DNA of 64,000 bases from Bacteroides neonati (GTDB lineage: Bacteria > Bacteroidota > Bacteroidia > Bacteroidales > Bacteroidaceae), in NCBI RefSeq assembly GCF_000499785.1, contig NZ_HG726020.1, positions 186,001 through 250,000 on the forward strand. Reading direction: 5' to 3'. A program made the translations under genes and the position numbers. Shown one piece after another: positions 1 to 8,578 of this stretch. Numbering within the stretch: position 1 is the stretch's first letter; every line of letters begins with the position of its first letter. The notes below the pieces were generated by a model that ran no database searches, was not told the origin of the DNA, and was given only the letters and a program-made list of their open reading frames with translations.

Positions 1-335
1 ATCTGAGGAAAGCGTGCTTTAATAGCCCGAATAGCCCGGCAAATCAAACTATCAGGTTGATAAGCAGCTGTACCTTGTTCGTCTTTATCAGCTTCGGGAA
101 TAACTCCGAACAATAATACTTTGTCAATACCCAGCAATGATACCTCATCAATATCTTTCAGTAATAGATCGATCGAAAAACGATAAACGTCTTTCATCGT
201 TCCAATCTCTTCCTTTACCCCCTCTCCCTCGATTACAAAATAGGGATAGATAAAATCGGATGGAAGAATGGGTGCTACATCAGCATAATTATCTCTAATT
301 TCTTGTGTCTTCCTTAATTCTCTGAAACGTTTCAT
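1..335 (-). CDS. hemB: Porphobilinogen synthase (delta-aminolevulinate dehydratase), partial
   Basis: HemB condenses two 5-aminolevulinate molecules into porphobilinogen, the first common tetrapyrrole step. Only the N-terminal ~111 residues are present; the gene runs off the window start. The translation (start MKRFRELRKT) has the HemB pattern YPYFVIEGEGV, then a Met-x-x-x-Tyr-Arg-x-Ser segment, LLFGVIPEADKDEQGTAAY, and AIRAIKARFP. The start codon at 333-335 lies inside the end of the upstream HemC-CobA-HemD gene, giving a 41-bp overlap, so the two are probably translationally coupled. The metal and substrate residues are beyond the edge. Being last in an operon with a siroheme-dependent reductase suggests it feeds siroheme. 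Family identity is secure from the visible part; completeness cannot be judged. Confidence 0.9.
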   Translation of the reverse strand, partial: MKRFRELRKTQEIRDNYADVAPILPSDFIYPYFVIEGEGVKEEIGTMKDVYRFSIDLLLKDIDEVSLLGIDKVLLFGVIPEADKDEQGTAAYQPDSLICRAIRAIKARFPQ

Positions 336-2304
336 ATAGTTCTTTTTTTAATTTATTGCTGGTGGTTTTTCCTTTGCCAACCAAAGGTATTCCATCAGGC
401 AGATGAATGTATCGATTCTTAAATGACTCTACCCCAGACGGAGAAGAGAACAATATCTTATCATAATGCGAAAGGTCTACTTTCACTACTTCGGGATGAG
501 GTGTATTCTCGTATACCACCAAATTTGTAACTTGGTTACCTATTTGTTCAAGTTTGTCGGAGAGCGTGGTCATCCCCTTATCAGAACGGGGTAGCAGGAT
601 ACGTTTGCCAACTATACCCTCTTGGGTAAACCAGGCTATCAACCCCTCTGCCGATTCGGTAGATGATTCCAAATCAGGACAAATGTGTCGCTTTAGTAAC
701 TCGTCGGAGGTTACGGGACCCACTGATGCTATCTTGACCGATGAGAGTCGGCGTATATCCATTCCTACCTTGTTTAGTAACTCAAAAAAATAGCGGACGC
801 CATAACGACTGGTAAAAACAATCCAATCATAATCAGTTAGTTGCAAGCTACTTATGACCTCTTCGACAATTTCTTTTTTGTTGATACTAACCAGTGGGAT
901 ATGGGTAATGACTTCGCGATCGGTACTAGAAGGAGCCATGGTACCCGTGAACAGTACAGCTTGCCTACTACGACTGCTTTCAAAAGCCACTACTTCACCA
1001 ATGATGACTAAGATTGGGGTAGGATAACGAGCAACCGTAAATTGCAACTCTTTCAGGGTAGAAAAAAAGATTTGCTGGTCGGACAAAGATACATTAGTAA
1101 CCAGAGCCACAGGGAGGTCAGGCCGTCGTCCGCTTCTGATCAATGCTTCGCCTATATCAGCGAGATGAGCCCCCCCCATATAATACACCAGCGTATCGGC
1201 CGAAGGCGTTTGCACTGTTTTTTCGTGTCCGGTTACGAAAGCAAAAGAGGAAGCCACCCCCCGATGAGTTAAAGGTATATGCGTATAGGCCGACAATGCC
1301 ATGCCCGACGAGATACCGGGAATAACAGATATACGAACAAAGCGGCTTTGCATATAATCGATCTCCTCTCTGCCGTGGGCAAATACCATTGGGTCACCTC
1401 CCTTCAAGCGCACCACTGCACGGCCAGACAAAGCTGCCCGATAGATTAGTTCATTAATTTCATCTTGATGATGGCTATGCTTGCCTTTACGCTTGCCCAC
1501 ATATACTTTCTCTGCTTGGTATTTGTTGAGATAAGCTTTATCAACCAAGTCATCATGAAAAATCACATCGGCTTCTTTTAAGGCTTTATCCCCTGCTAAG
1601 GTAAGCAGTTCAGGGTTTCCTGGTCCGAAACCAACCAAGGTTACCTGTCCGAATCGGTTTCTTATATCATGTGCTGAAAAGGAGGCTTTTAATTCCGGTC
1701 GGTTTACCACTCCAATCACCGCCAGATTACCCTGTAAAGGGTGTGTACGAAAGTGTAATTTCTCGGATATCCGCCCCGATAGTCCTAACCTATTCAGGGC
1801 ACAGGTTGCTACGATGAGTGCATCCACGTATCCATTGTCTACCTGAGCGATACGTTCCTCTATCGTACCTCTTATGGCAACTATCTCGATATCTTTGCGC
1901 AGGTGTTCTAATTCGGCCTTGCGTGTTTTTGAGCTAGTACCGATACGACTGCCTGAAGGTAGTTCGGCGAGAGTTAGCGAACCACGACTCAGTAGCGAGT
2001 CACTTTGATCGCTCGCCTCGGTAAGGCAATACAATTCGAGCCCTATAGGAAGCGGATAAGGTAAATCCTTGGCCGAATGTACAGCTATATCAACCTGCCC
2101 GCTTAATACAGCTTGATCCAATTCACGAGTAAAAATGTCTCCGGCAACATCACTCATGAGCGAAATCTCTTTATGCACGTCTCCGTAAGTAGCAGTCTCT
2201 TCGAGTTGATACTGAACAGTGGGAAACAAGCTAAAAAGTTCCTTGACCTGTAATAAAGAGAGTGGACTGTTTCGGGCAATTACTTTGATTGTTTTATTTT
2301 CCAT
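295..2304 (-). CDS. HemC-CobA-HemD trifunctional fusion for siroheme synthesis
   Basis: A 669-residue fusion. Residues ~1-212 resemble porphobilinogen deaminase (HemC): RNSPLSLLQ, the catalytic-Asp motif DIAVHSAKD (Asp80), GTSSKTR, IRGTIEER. Residues ~219-455 are uroporphyrinogen-III C-methyltransferase (CobA/SUMT): VGFGPGNPELLTL, VYVGKRKGKH, RLKGGDPMVF. Residues ~460-669 are uroporphyrinogen-III synthase (HemD-like): DWIVFTSRYGVRYFF, a TAEGL-like STESAEGLIAWF. Together these would convert porphobilinogen to precorrin-2. Oddly, the HemC part stops right after the region equivalent to E. coli VGQGA (here LQGNLAVIGVV), so the third HemC domain, with the Cys that anchors the dipyrromethane cofactor, is absent. 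The start lies 5 bp after the permease gene stop. The domain calls are strong; whether the HemC part is active as it stands is open. Confidence 0.85.
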   Translation of the reverse strand: MENKTIKVIARNSPLSLLQVKELFSLFPTVQYQLEETATYGDVHKEISLMSDVAGDIFTRELDQAVLSGQVDIAVHSAKDLPYPLPIGLELYCLTEASDQSDSLLSRGSLTLAELPSGSRIGTSSKTRKAELEHLRKDIEIVAIRGTIEERIAQVDNGYVDALIVATCALNRLGLSGRISEKLHFRTHPLQGNLAVIGVVNRPELKASFSAHDIRNRFGQVTLVGFGPGNPELLTLAGDKALKEADVIFHDDLVDKAYLNKYQAEKVYVGKRKGKHSHHQDEINELIYRAALSGRAVVRLKGGDPMVFAHGREEIDYMQSRFVRISVIPGISSGMALSAYTHIPLTHRGVASSFAFVTGHEKTVQTPSADTLVYYMGGAHLADIGEALIRSGRRPDLPVALVTNVSLSDQQIFFSTLKELQFTVARYPTPILVIIGEVVAFESSRSRQAVLFTGTMAPSSTDREVITHIPLVSINKKEIVEEVISSLQLTDYDWIVFTSRYGVRYFFELLNKVGMDIRRLSSVKIASVGPVTSDELLKRHICPDLESSTESAEGLIAWFTQEGIVGKRILLPRSDKGMTTLSDKLEQIGNQVTNLVVYENTPHPEVVKVDLSHYDKILFSSPSGVESFKNRYIHLPDGIPLVGKGKTTSNKLKKELYETFQRIKEDTRN

Positions 2305-2309
2305 TTCAT

Positions 2310-3158
2310 CTATTTTATTCGGTTTCTTGAAAAGCGCGAAGTAACCATTCGTCCTGTTATGCTCAATATCAAGATGATGATCGTTAATAATAAAGCGGCA
2401 GCATAGGCCCTTTCGCGCACCTCGGGGATGGGGCTGGACAGTTGAAAGAATACCGACAGAGGCAAGGTAGCGGCAGGTTCGTTGAGCCCTGCCGGGATAT
2501 TATCTGTAAACCCCGCAGTAAACAAAACACCCGCTGCATCGCCAATGGCACGTCCGATAGAGAGTAAGGTAGCAGTAGCTACACCGGGAGCTATTTGTCG
2601 AAGCACCACCTTGCATACCTCCAACCGGGTAGCACCCAATGCATAAGTCGACTCCAATAGTTCTAGGGGGATCGACTTGGCTATTTCATCCATGGAGCGT
2701 ACAAAAATGGGAACAGTCAACATCGTAATGACAACGATACCGCCTAAAAGGGAGGTTTTTAACCCGAAGAAAATCATAAGGGTAAAGGCAAAAGCTCCAT
2801 ACACAATCGAAGGAATACCAAAAAGTACATCGAACGATAAGCGTGTTAGATAGGTAAGTCGTGAGCCTTTCTTCAGATACACATTCATATAGAATACGAT
2901 GGGAATGCTAATAAGCAAGCCCAGCACGGTAGAACCTCCTACCACCATCAGTGACCCCACAATGGCATTCAGTATTCCCCCTTCTCTTCCCAAATAAAAC
3001 CCTCCACCGGGCAATGAAGTGATCATCTCCCAAGTTAACGAAGGGAGGCCGGTTTTGGCTATCGTCCAGATAATACTGCCAAAGAAGCCAAGTACCGTCA
3101 GGGTTGCCAACAGCATCAAAGCATGAATCACTTTCTCTTCTATAAATTTCAATCTCAT
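2310..3158 (-). CDS. Pst-family ABC transporter permease (PstA-like)
   Basis: A 282-residue inner-membrane permease with about six hydrophobic segments. The cytoplasmic EAA-like loop is LLESTYALGATRLEVCKVVLRQIAPGV, split here as ESTYALGATRLEV then KVVLRQIAPGV. It pairs with the permease encoded upstream; their genes overlap by 4 bp (ATGA), which implies coupled translation and a 1:1 complex. PstA homologues form half of the transmembrane channel of phosphate importers. In this operon the neighbours are sulfite reductase and siroheme genes, not phoU or other phosphate genes. The substrate is therefore uncertain, and I leave the gene symbol blank. Confidence 0.85.
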   Translation of the reverse strand: MRLKFIEEKVIHALMLLATLTVLGFFGSIIWTIAKTGLPSLTWEMITSLPGGGFYLGREGGILNAIVGSLMVVGGSTVLGLLISIPIVFYMNVYLKKGSRLTYLTRLSFDVLFGIPSIVYGAFAFTLMIFFGLKTSLLGGIVVITMLTVPIFVRSMDEIAKSIPLELLESTYALGATRLEVCKVVLRQIAPGVATATLLSIGRAIGDAAGVLFTAGFTDNIPAGLNEPAATLPLSVFFQLSSPIPEVRERAYAAALLLTIIILILSITGRMVTSRFSRNRIK

Positions 3159-4063
3159 AACTTAAATTTCTTTTCAACATTATGCAGCACAATCCGAGAA
3201 AGTACATTGAATAACAAAATAAGGACAAACAGAATCAAGGCTGCAAACATCAGAGCCGATTCATACATGGGCAACGAGAGCATCTCTCCGTAGTTATTCG
3301 CTATCAGTGCCGGCAAAGGATAAACACTATCAAGCGGTGAGTGAGGGATGCCCACCATATTACCGCAAACCATTAACACTGCCAATGTTTCGCCAAAAGC
3401 TTTCGATACCGCCAACACAATGGTAGCAATGATGCCAGGCGAAACTTTTCGAAGCACAACCAATCTGGAGGTTTGCCATTGTGTAGCACCCAAAGAGGCT
3501 GATGCCTCTTTCAAATCGGCAGGAATGGTCGAAAAGAGTTCAACAAAGAGACTTACCAGCAGCGGAATAATCATCACACTCAGAATAATGGATCCTGTAA
3601 GCAGGGAATAACCGCTCGTGTAATCGACAAATAGAGGCCCCACCGTATCTGCAATCCAAGGTACAATGAGGAGTGTACCCCACAAACCATAGACTACCGA
3701 AGGGATACCTGCCAGAATATCTAATACAGGAAAAACTATTTTCTTCACCACCGGATGCGATCGCTCTGTTAGAAACAGGGCGGTAAGCAATGCAATTGGC
3801 ACAGCCATGACAACCGCCAACACAGTAACGTAGATAGAAGAGAGAATAAACGACCAAAAGCCAAACTCTCCGTTGAGCGGGCTCCACTCGGTACTCGTCA
3901 GCAAGTTCCAAAGCGGATAAGCCTTCAATATAGCAGAAGACTTATAAAAAAGCCCCGCCCCCATAGCGAACAAAGCCAATAGAGACATACCGGTAAGTGC
4001 CAGCATAATCCGTCCTAGAATCCGGTCTTTTAGGATCCTCCTTTTTAATAATAATGATTGCAC
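3155..4063 (-). CDS. Pst-family ABC transporter permease (PstC-like)
   Basis: A 302-residue polytopic membrane protein. After a short basic N-terminus (LLKRRILKDRILGR) come about six membrane segments. The PstC-type features VPIALLTALFLTE, PSVVYGLWG and the coupling loop KEASASLGATQWQTSRLVVLRKVSPGI can be read directly. It starts 14 bp after the stop of the solute-binding protein gene and overlaps the next permease by ATGA. Its expected partners are the adjacent permease, the ATPase at 7485-8327 and the lipoprotein at 4078-5082. As with the other subunits, membership of the Pst family does not prove phosphate as the substrate. Confidence 0.85.
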   Translation of the reverse strand: MQSLLLKRRILKDRILGRIMLALTGMSLLALFAMGAGLFYKSSAILKAYPLWNLLTSTEWSPLNGEFGFWSFILSSIYVTVLAVVMAVPIALLTALFLTERSHPVVKKIVFPVLDILAGIPSVVYGLWGTLLIVPWIADTVGPLFVDYTSGYSLLTGSIILSVMIIPLLVSLFVELFSTIPADLKEASASLGATQWQTSRLVVLRKVSPGIIATIVLAVSKAFGETLAVLMVCGNMVGIPHSPLDSVYPLPALIANNYGEMLSLPMYESALMFAALILFVLILLFNVLSRIVLHNVEKKFKL

Positions 4064-4077
4064 TATACTTTTATTAT

Positions 4078-5082
4078 TTAATCTTTGTTGAGTTTCAATT
4101 TATCCCGTTCGTCTGCTAACTGATCATTGGAAAGGCCAATATAACCAGTTTCGTTTGCAAGGTACTGCCCATCTGTCAATACATATTCGAGAAAAGCTAC
4201 TACTACCTCTTTCTGCGGTCTGCCTTTGGTAACCAAAAACAGATCATGAGCAGGAGGCGATGGATAACGTCCTTCACCGATAGCTTTTACCAATATTTCG
4301 GAGGTTTGATAAAAACTCTCTTCCTCGCTAATCCTGCCATCTTCATTCAAGTCAATGGGAATCACCTCCAATCCCTCGAACGGTCGCTTTGTGCGCTGAT
4401 CATAAACATAGGCTACATTGTTATAACCGATACCTACCTTATCTTTCTGTATGGCAGCAGCTACTCCCGGATCGCCGAAAACAGCTGTTGCCTGTAAAGC
4501 CTCCTGCCTTTTACCAAACCAAGAAGCGAAAGTCTCAGCCGCTCCACAAGCATCCGAACGAGTAAACACATGCACGGGAAGTGTCGACGTGGTACCTAGA
4601 ACCTCTCCCCAAGTGGTCATCCCGCGACTCCATAAGCGGCTAGCCATTTCTTTGGTTATCCCGACCTTTCTGATTACATCTATTTCAGGGTTATTCACGT
4701 TGACAGTCAGTACGACTGCATCTTTCACCGTAGCAATTGGATAAGCCTGTTTTTTCAGCTCCTCCGGATAGATTTCTCTAGATACCATTCCAATATCTAC
4801 CACCCCACTTAATACATCAGTCATTCCTTTACCTGCTCCTCCCCCCGAAATATCTATTTTAACCCCGGGGTGTATACGCTTGAACTCTTCGGCCCATCGT
4901 ACCACCATCGGATATAGCGCAAATGCGCCTGATAATTGAATGGTGCCTGTCAAACCATCACCCGGTTCAGTGACAATAGCTTTCTGCTGCTGTTGTTTGC
5001 CGCCCGAGCAACCTAGCAAAAAGAATAGCATAAGAGATACCCATATATACTTCGACATACTCATTGTTTGTTTCATGCACAT
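4078..5082 (-). CDS. PstS-like solute-binding lipoprotein
   Basis: A 334-residue predicted lipoprotein: hydrophobic segment, then lipobox LLGC (Cys25) followed by GGKQQQQ. The mature protein has the PBP fold typical of PstS-like proteins: an N-terminal loop LSGAFALYPMV, a glycine-rich loop ISGGGAGKG, VDIGMVSREI, and RSDACGAAETF. In classical PstS the last loop is usually R-S-D-x-S-G-T; here the Ser and Thr are replaced by Cys and Ala, which changes likely oxyanion contacts. Two in-frame starts lie 6 bp apart (5082 and 5076). The gene directly abuts the sulfite reductase stop. The context suggests it captures the anion later reduced by the neighbour (inference); phosphate remains possible. Confidence 0.8.
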   Translation of the reverse strand: MCMKQTMSMSKYIWVSLMLFFLLGCSGGKQQQQKAIVTEPGDGLTGTIQLSGAFALYPMVVRWAEEFKRIHPGVKIDISGGGAGKGMTDVLSGVVDIGMVSREIYPEELKKQAYPIATVKDAVVLTVNVNNPEIDVIRKVGITKEMASRLWSRGMTTWGEVLGTTSTLPVHVFTRSDACGAAETFASWFGKRQEALQATAVFGDPGVAAAIQKDKVGIGYNNVAYVYDQRTKRPFEGLEVIPIDLNEDGRISEEESFYQTSEILVKAIGEGRYPSPPAHDLFLVTKGRPQKEVVVAFLEYVLTDGQYLANETGYIGLSNDQLADERDKLKLNKD

Positions 5083-7452
5083 TCATTTCTTTTTAATAAT
5101 CACTTTCCAGTAGTCGGCTATCGGTTCTTGTTCGATTACCGTATGTCCTTCGTTTCTGATTGATGGGGGTACATTCTCGATGGGATGCCCATCATCCAAC
5201 CAAACTTCGAGCAATTCTCCCGACTGTATCGTCTGCAGTTCGAGCTTAGTCTTCACAAAATTCATCGGACATATTTCGCCACGCAAATCTTTCAGTTTGG
5301 TTCGAGACGCAACCTCAGTCAAATCTGTTGCTTCCGGTTCTTTCAATTGTGCTTTCCGGAGTTTTTCAAACTGAAGAGAATCATCCATACTATTGTACAA
5401 TGCTGTTACAGAATCGGCCAAAGCATATACCTCTTTACTGAAAGGTATAAAATTGGCTTCGCTATCGTTACGCGCATTCAGCAACAACGGTTTATAGGCT
5501 TCATCGACATAGCCGGTTGACAGGAAATGCTCTATAAACAAATCGAAGGTCTCGGCGATACTCTTTGGATCGAGCCCACGGGTCACTAACAGCATCCGGG
5601 CAGAAGAATAGAGAATATCGTATATCAAGCGATTCATTGGAGCCACTTCATTGACTGTTTCGAGCTGCTTCTTACTTTCGGCTATGGTGTCTAAATCGAC
5701 TTTGATCATATCAAAAAGACCTGCCGCACATTCTGCCTTACCACGTGATTTAATCTCAAATAGCTCCTCCGCTCCCCAATCGAAATAATAATTCTTATCT
5801 TCGACAAACGAAGGAATATGCTTATACTCTGCTATCAGCTGCAATGCCTTCTCTCTTCCTTCTCCCCTCAAATAAGAAGAGAAGTTGCCCTGACCGGCAA
5901 CCGATAGGAAAGCACTCAGTAACCGTGCGGTAAAGCGAGGTACATCTCTTGCACTCAAATTCCCTACCGGTTCTGCTAACTGTGGGTTCTCTTTACGACT
6001 AGCTGCAAGGAAGACCTGATAGCCAGGATAAGCACGATCATTGCGTAACACCCTACCGGCAAAACCGATATCAGCCCAAAGTTGTTGCCCGCAAGAGTTG
6101 GGGCACCCTGTTACATGAATCGATACATTACTCAGTCGATCTAGATCGAGATCACTTTCCAACAACTCCCGACGAATAGCCGAAGCTAACCCTTTGGACA
6201 ATCCAATTCCTAGTCGACAAGTATCAGCTCCTGTACAAGATATGATGTTGTTCACCATAGCAGGAACAGCCGCCTCCTCTTCAAAATCACTTAACAGAGA
6301 ATATAACTCGGGCAATGCCTCTTCGGGAAGATTACGCAACCGTAGGTTTTGTGTGTTCGTAAAGCGAAGCGTATGTTCGCCAAACACTTGCAGGAAAGTA
6401 AGCAAACGTTCGATTCTACTCACTTTTTTCTCATCCAGCCACATATTACCTAGAATGACCGGAAGCAAAACCGTAAAATAACCACTTTGCCGTTGCGCTA
6501 CTACATACCGCTTCTTCCATAACTCATAAGATTCGTTTTCGGCCGGAGGATTTTCAGGACTCTTATAGGTATAAGCCGGACGCTCCTCTTGGGGTTCTCC
6601 AAGCTCCAAGAGTATCCCCCGATCCTTTTCTTTTGCATAATAAGTTTTAATCAAACGCAATGCTTCTTCGGCTCCCAACTTATAGAATATAAACCGAATA
6701 CGCGCCTGATTCTTATTTTTACGATTGCCATGATCCGAGAAAAAGTTTTTCAATGCTTTAACCAAGATATACAACTCCTCGGTAGGAATAAAATCGAACA
6801 AAAGCCATCCTGTAGTCGGCTTAATACCTGCTCCTCCTCCTACATAAACCCGAAAACCTCTTTTTCCCTCTTTGACGGTAGCTATCAGGCCGACATCATT
6901 AATGGCAGCATAGTCTATGTTTTGTTCGTCAGACGAAAAGGCAATCTTCATTTTACGAGGAAGTAGGTAAGAGTCCGGTTCGGCAATCACTCTCGAGGTA
7001 AGTTCCATAGCATAGGGCGTTGTATCGTATGTCTCGCCGGCTGCTATACCGCTGTATTCGCTGACCATAATGTTGCGGATGGTATTGCCTCCTCCACCCT
7101 TCGTCGCTAGTCCGTACGGTTGAAGTGCAACCAATATCGGTTCTACCTCATCCAATGATAGGTTTTGAACCTGAATCTCCTGTCGGGTAGTAATATGTAG
7201 CAGATTGGAACCATGCAACCGGGCGACCTCTATCAATCGAAGCAGTTGCGACGGATAAATCACCCCTCCTGTTGCACGTACACGCACCATATACACTTCA
7301 TTTTTGCGTTGCTCATAAATTCCCATCGGTACACGAAACGCTTTAAACTCTGCTGCCGATATTCGTTTTTGTTCATAGTCTTTCGCCAATAAGGCTAATT
7401 TAGAAATATCGTCGGATAGTGTTTCCGGCAATCGATACGTAGTTTCACCCAT
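5083..7452 (-). CDS. Siroheme [4Fe-4S] sulfite reductase fused to TusA-like domain
   Basis: A 789-residue protein. Residues ~40-560 hold the two half-domains of a nitrite/sulfite reductase: HITTRQEIQV (substrate Arg90), RVYVGGGAG, FTNTQNLRLR, and the cluster/siroheme ligands Cys406-x5-Cys412 and Cys450-x3-Cys454 (HVTGCPNSCGQ). Residues ~573-710 are a helical region with no known motif I can name, loosely HEPN-like. Residues ~719-789 are a TusA/SirA-like domain with the sulfur-carrier motif LRGEICPMNF (Cys728-Pro729). Family knowledge: siroheme reductases carry out six-electron reduction of sulfite (or nitrite). The fused sulfur-carrier domain favours sulfite. It is the second gene of the operon, 32 bp after the ATPase. 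The electron donor is not visible here. Confidence 0.88.
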   Translation of the reverse strand: MGETTYRLPETLSDDISKLALLAKDYEQKRISAAEFKAFRVPMGIYEQRKNEVYMVRVRATGGVIYPSQLLRLIEVARLHGSNLLHITTRQEIQVQNLSLDEVEPILVALQPYGLATKGGGGNTIRNIMVSEYSGIAAGETYDTTPYAMELTSRVIAEPDSYLLPRKMKIAFSSDEQNIDYAAINDVGLIATVKEGKRGFRVYVGGGAGIKPTTGWLLFDFIPTEELYILVKALKNFFSDHGNRKNKNQARIRFIFYKLGAEEALRLIKTYYAKEKDRGILLELGEPQEERPAYTYKSPENPPAENESYELWKKRYVVAQRQSGYFTVLLPVILGNMWLDEKKVSRIERLLTFLQVFGEHTLRFTNTQNLRLRNLPEEALPELYSLLSDFEEEAAVPAMVNNIISCTGADTCRLGIGLSKGLASAIRRELLESDLDLDRLSNVSIHVTGCPNSCGQQLWADIGFAGRVLRNDRAYPGYQVFLAASRKENPQLAEPVGNLSARDVPRFTARLLSAFLSVAGQGNFSSYLRGEGREKALQLIAEYKHIPSFVEDKNYYFDWGAEELFEIKSRGKAECAAGLFDMIKVDLDTIAESKKQLETVNEVAPMNRLIYDILYSSARMLLVTRGLDPKSIAETFDLFIEHFLSTGYVDEAYKPLLLNARNDSEANFIPFSKEVYALADSVTALYNSMDDSLQFEKLRKAQLKEPEATDLTEVASRTKLKDLRGEICPMNFVKTKLELQTIQSGELLEVWLDDGHPIENVPPSIRNEGHTVIEQEPIADYWKVIIKKK

Positions 7453-7484
7453 AATTAGTCATTTAGTTAGTTATCAATATATCT

Positions 7485-8327
7485 TTAGCTGAATGCCCCC
7501 GATAGGTATTGCTTGGTTAGTTCATGCTTCGGATGGTTAAATACTTCATTGGCCGTACCTGTTTCTATAATTTCACCCAGATAGATAAAGATAACATGGT
7601 TGGCTATGCGCAAGGCTTGTCGCAAAGTATGTGTCACGAGTACAATACCGTATTTGTCCTTTAGTTTTAAAAATAGATCTTCGATATGGCGACTCGATAT
7701 CGGATCGAGCGCAGAGGTAGATTCGTCTCCTAATATAAAACGAGGCTCTACAGCAAGACCACGAGCAAGGCATAGACGCTGTTGCTGCCCGATGGACAGC
7801 CCTGAGGCAGGTGTATGAAGTCTATCCTTCACCTCTTCCCACAACCCTGCAGAATGAAGTTTCTCCTCTACAATACCATCAAGAGATTGACTGCCCCCGA
7901 TCGAGTGGATGCGGCAGCCGAAAGCAATATTATCATAAATAGACATGGGGAGCGGCGTAGGACGTTGAGAGAGTAGCCCCATCTTCTTTCGGATATGAGT
8001 CAATTCGGTATTCTTTCCATAAATATTTTCTCCATCGATGGTGATACTACCATTGACACGAACCTTTTCATTATTATCAATCAACCGATTGATCGATTTC
8101 AACAAGGTAGACTTTCCACACCCCGAGGGTCCGATAATACAAGTTATTTTGTCATCGGGAATATCAAGATTGATATTCTTTAATATATGATTATTGTCAA
8201 TGAAGACATTCAAATCTCTGATTTGGATACCTGTATTTTTACCATACCGTTCAGACAAAGCAAGCGTACTTGGCACATTACGCTCCGGCGGATAGAAAAA
8301 ATGCTCTATATAAGAAAGTGCTCCCAT
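7485..8327 (-). CDS. Pst-like ABC transporter ATPase
   Basis: An ABC ATPase of 280 residues when started at ATG 8327 (MGALSYIEHF). A longer reading frame from 8399 would begin upstream of the predicted transcription start, so I reject it. Motifs: Walker A GPSGCGKST, Q-loop LLSQRPTPLPMSIYDNIAFG, signature LSIGQQQR, Walker B FILGDESTSALDP, H-switch VTHTLRQA. PstB proteins normally read LSGGQQQR and DEPCSALDP, so the signature Gly to Ile and the DEP to DES changes are departures from the family. It is the first gene of the operon, separated from its own permeases by the reductase, which is unusual for a pst locus. It should energise the two permeases at 2310-4063. Confidence 0.85.
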   Translation of the reverse strand: MGALSYIEHFFYPPERNVPSTLALSERYGKNTGIQIRDLNVFIDNNHILKNINLDIPDDKITCIIGPSGCGKSTLLKSINRLIDNNEKVRVNGSITIDGENIYGKNTELTHIRKKMGLLSQRPTPLPMSIYDNIAFGCRIHSIGGSQSLDGIVEEKLHSAGLWEEVKDRLHTPASGLSIGQQQRLCLARGLAVEPRFILGDESTSALDPISSRHIEDLFLKLKDKYGIVLVTHTLRQALRIANHVIFIYLGEIIETGTANEVFNHPKHELTKQYLSGAFS

Positions 8328-8378
8328 TATAATCTTAATTTTAAATAAATACGGAAATTTTTCTTTATCCCGACGGTG

Positions 8379-8386
8379 CAAATTTA
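8379..8386 (-). promoter_or_regulatory. Bacteroides -7 promoter element of the sulfite reductase operon
   Basis: On the minus strand the sequence reads TAAATTTG, a match to TAnnTTTG. A TTTCG lies about 18 bp upstream as a weak -33 candidate. Transcription would begin near 8372, which makes ATG 8327 the first usable start of the ATPase gene. Confidence 0.65.
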
Positions 8387-8406
8387 CGGTTTGTTTCACC
8401 GCCTCG

Positions 8407-8428
8407 AAATACCGCTGATATGGTATTT
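8407..8428. promoter_or_regulatory. Inverted repeat upstream of the sulfite reductase promoter
   Basis: AAATACC and GGTATTT face each other across 8 bp, centred about 45 bp upstream of the predicted start of the minus-strand operon. This is a plausible operator position for an activator. No regulator gene lies nearby, so the function is inferred only from position and symmetry. Confidence 0.35.
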
Positions 8429-8578
8429 TCTCTACCCAAAAACACCACTATTACGGTATATTCGCCGGTCTTATCCATAGATGATAGCCCGTGATAACCA
8501 ATTCATTAAAAAAAGGGATAAGCAAAAGCAGAAAATAAAAGTTCCCACAGAGAATGGCGAAAAATAAAAATATTGCCT

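Noticed and set aside
8328..8399. Upstream start of the ABC ATPase at 8399
   Set aside because: It lies upstream of the predicted transcription start (~8372) and adds residues without family similarity.
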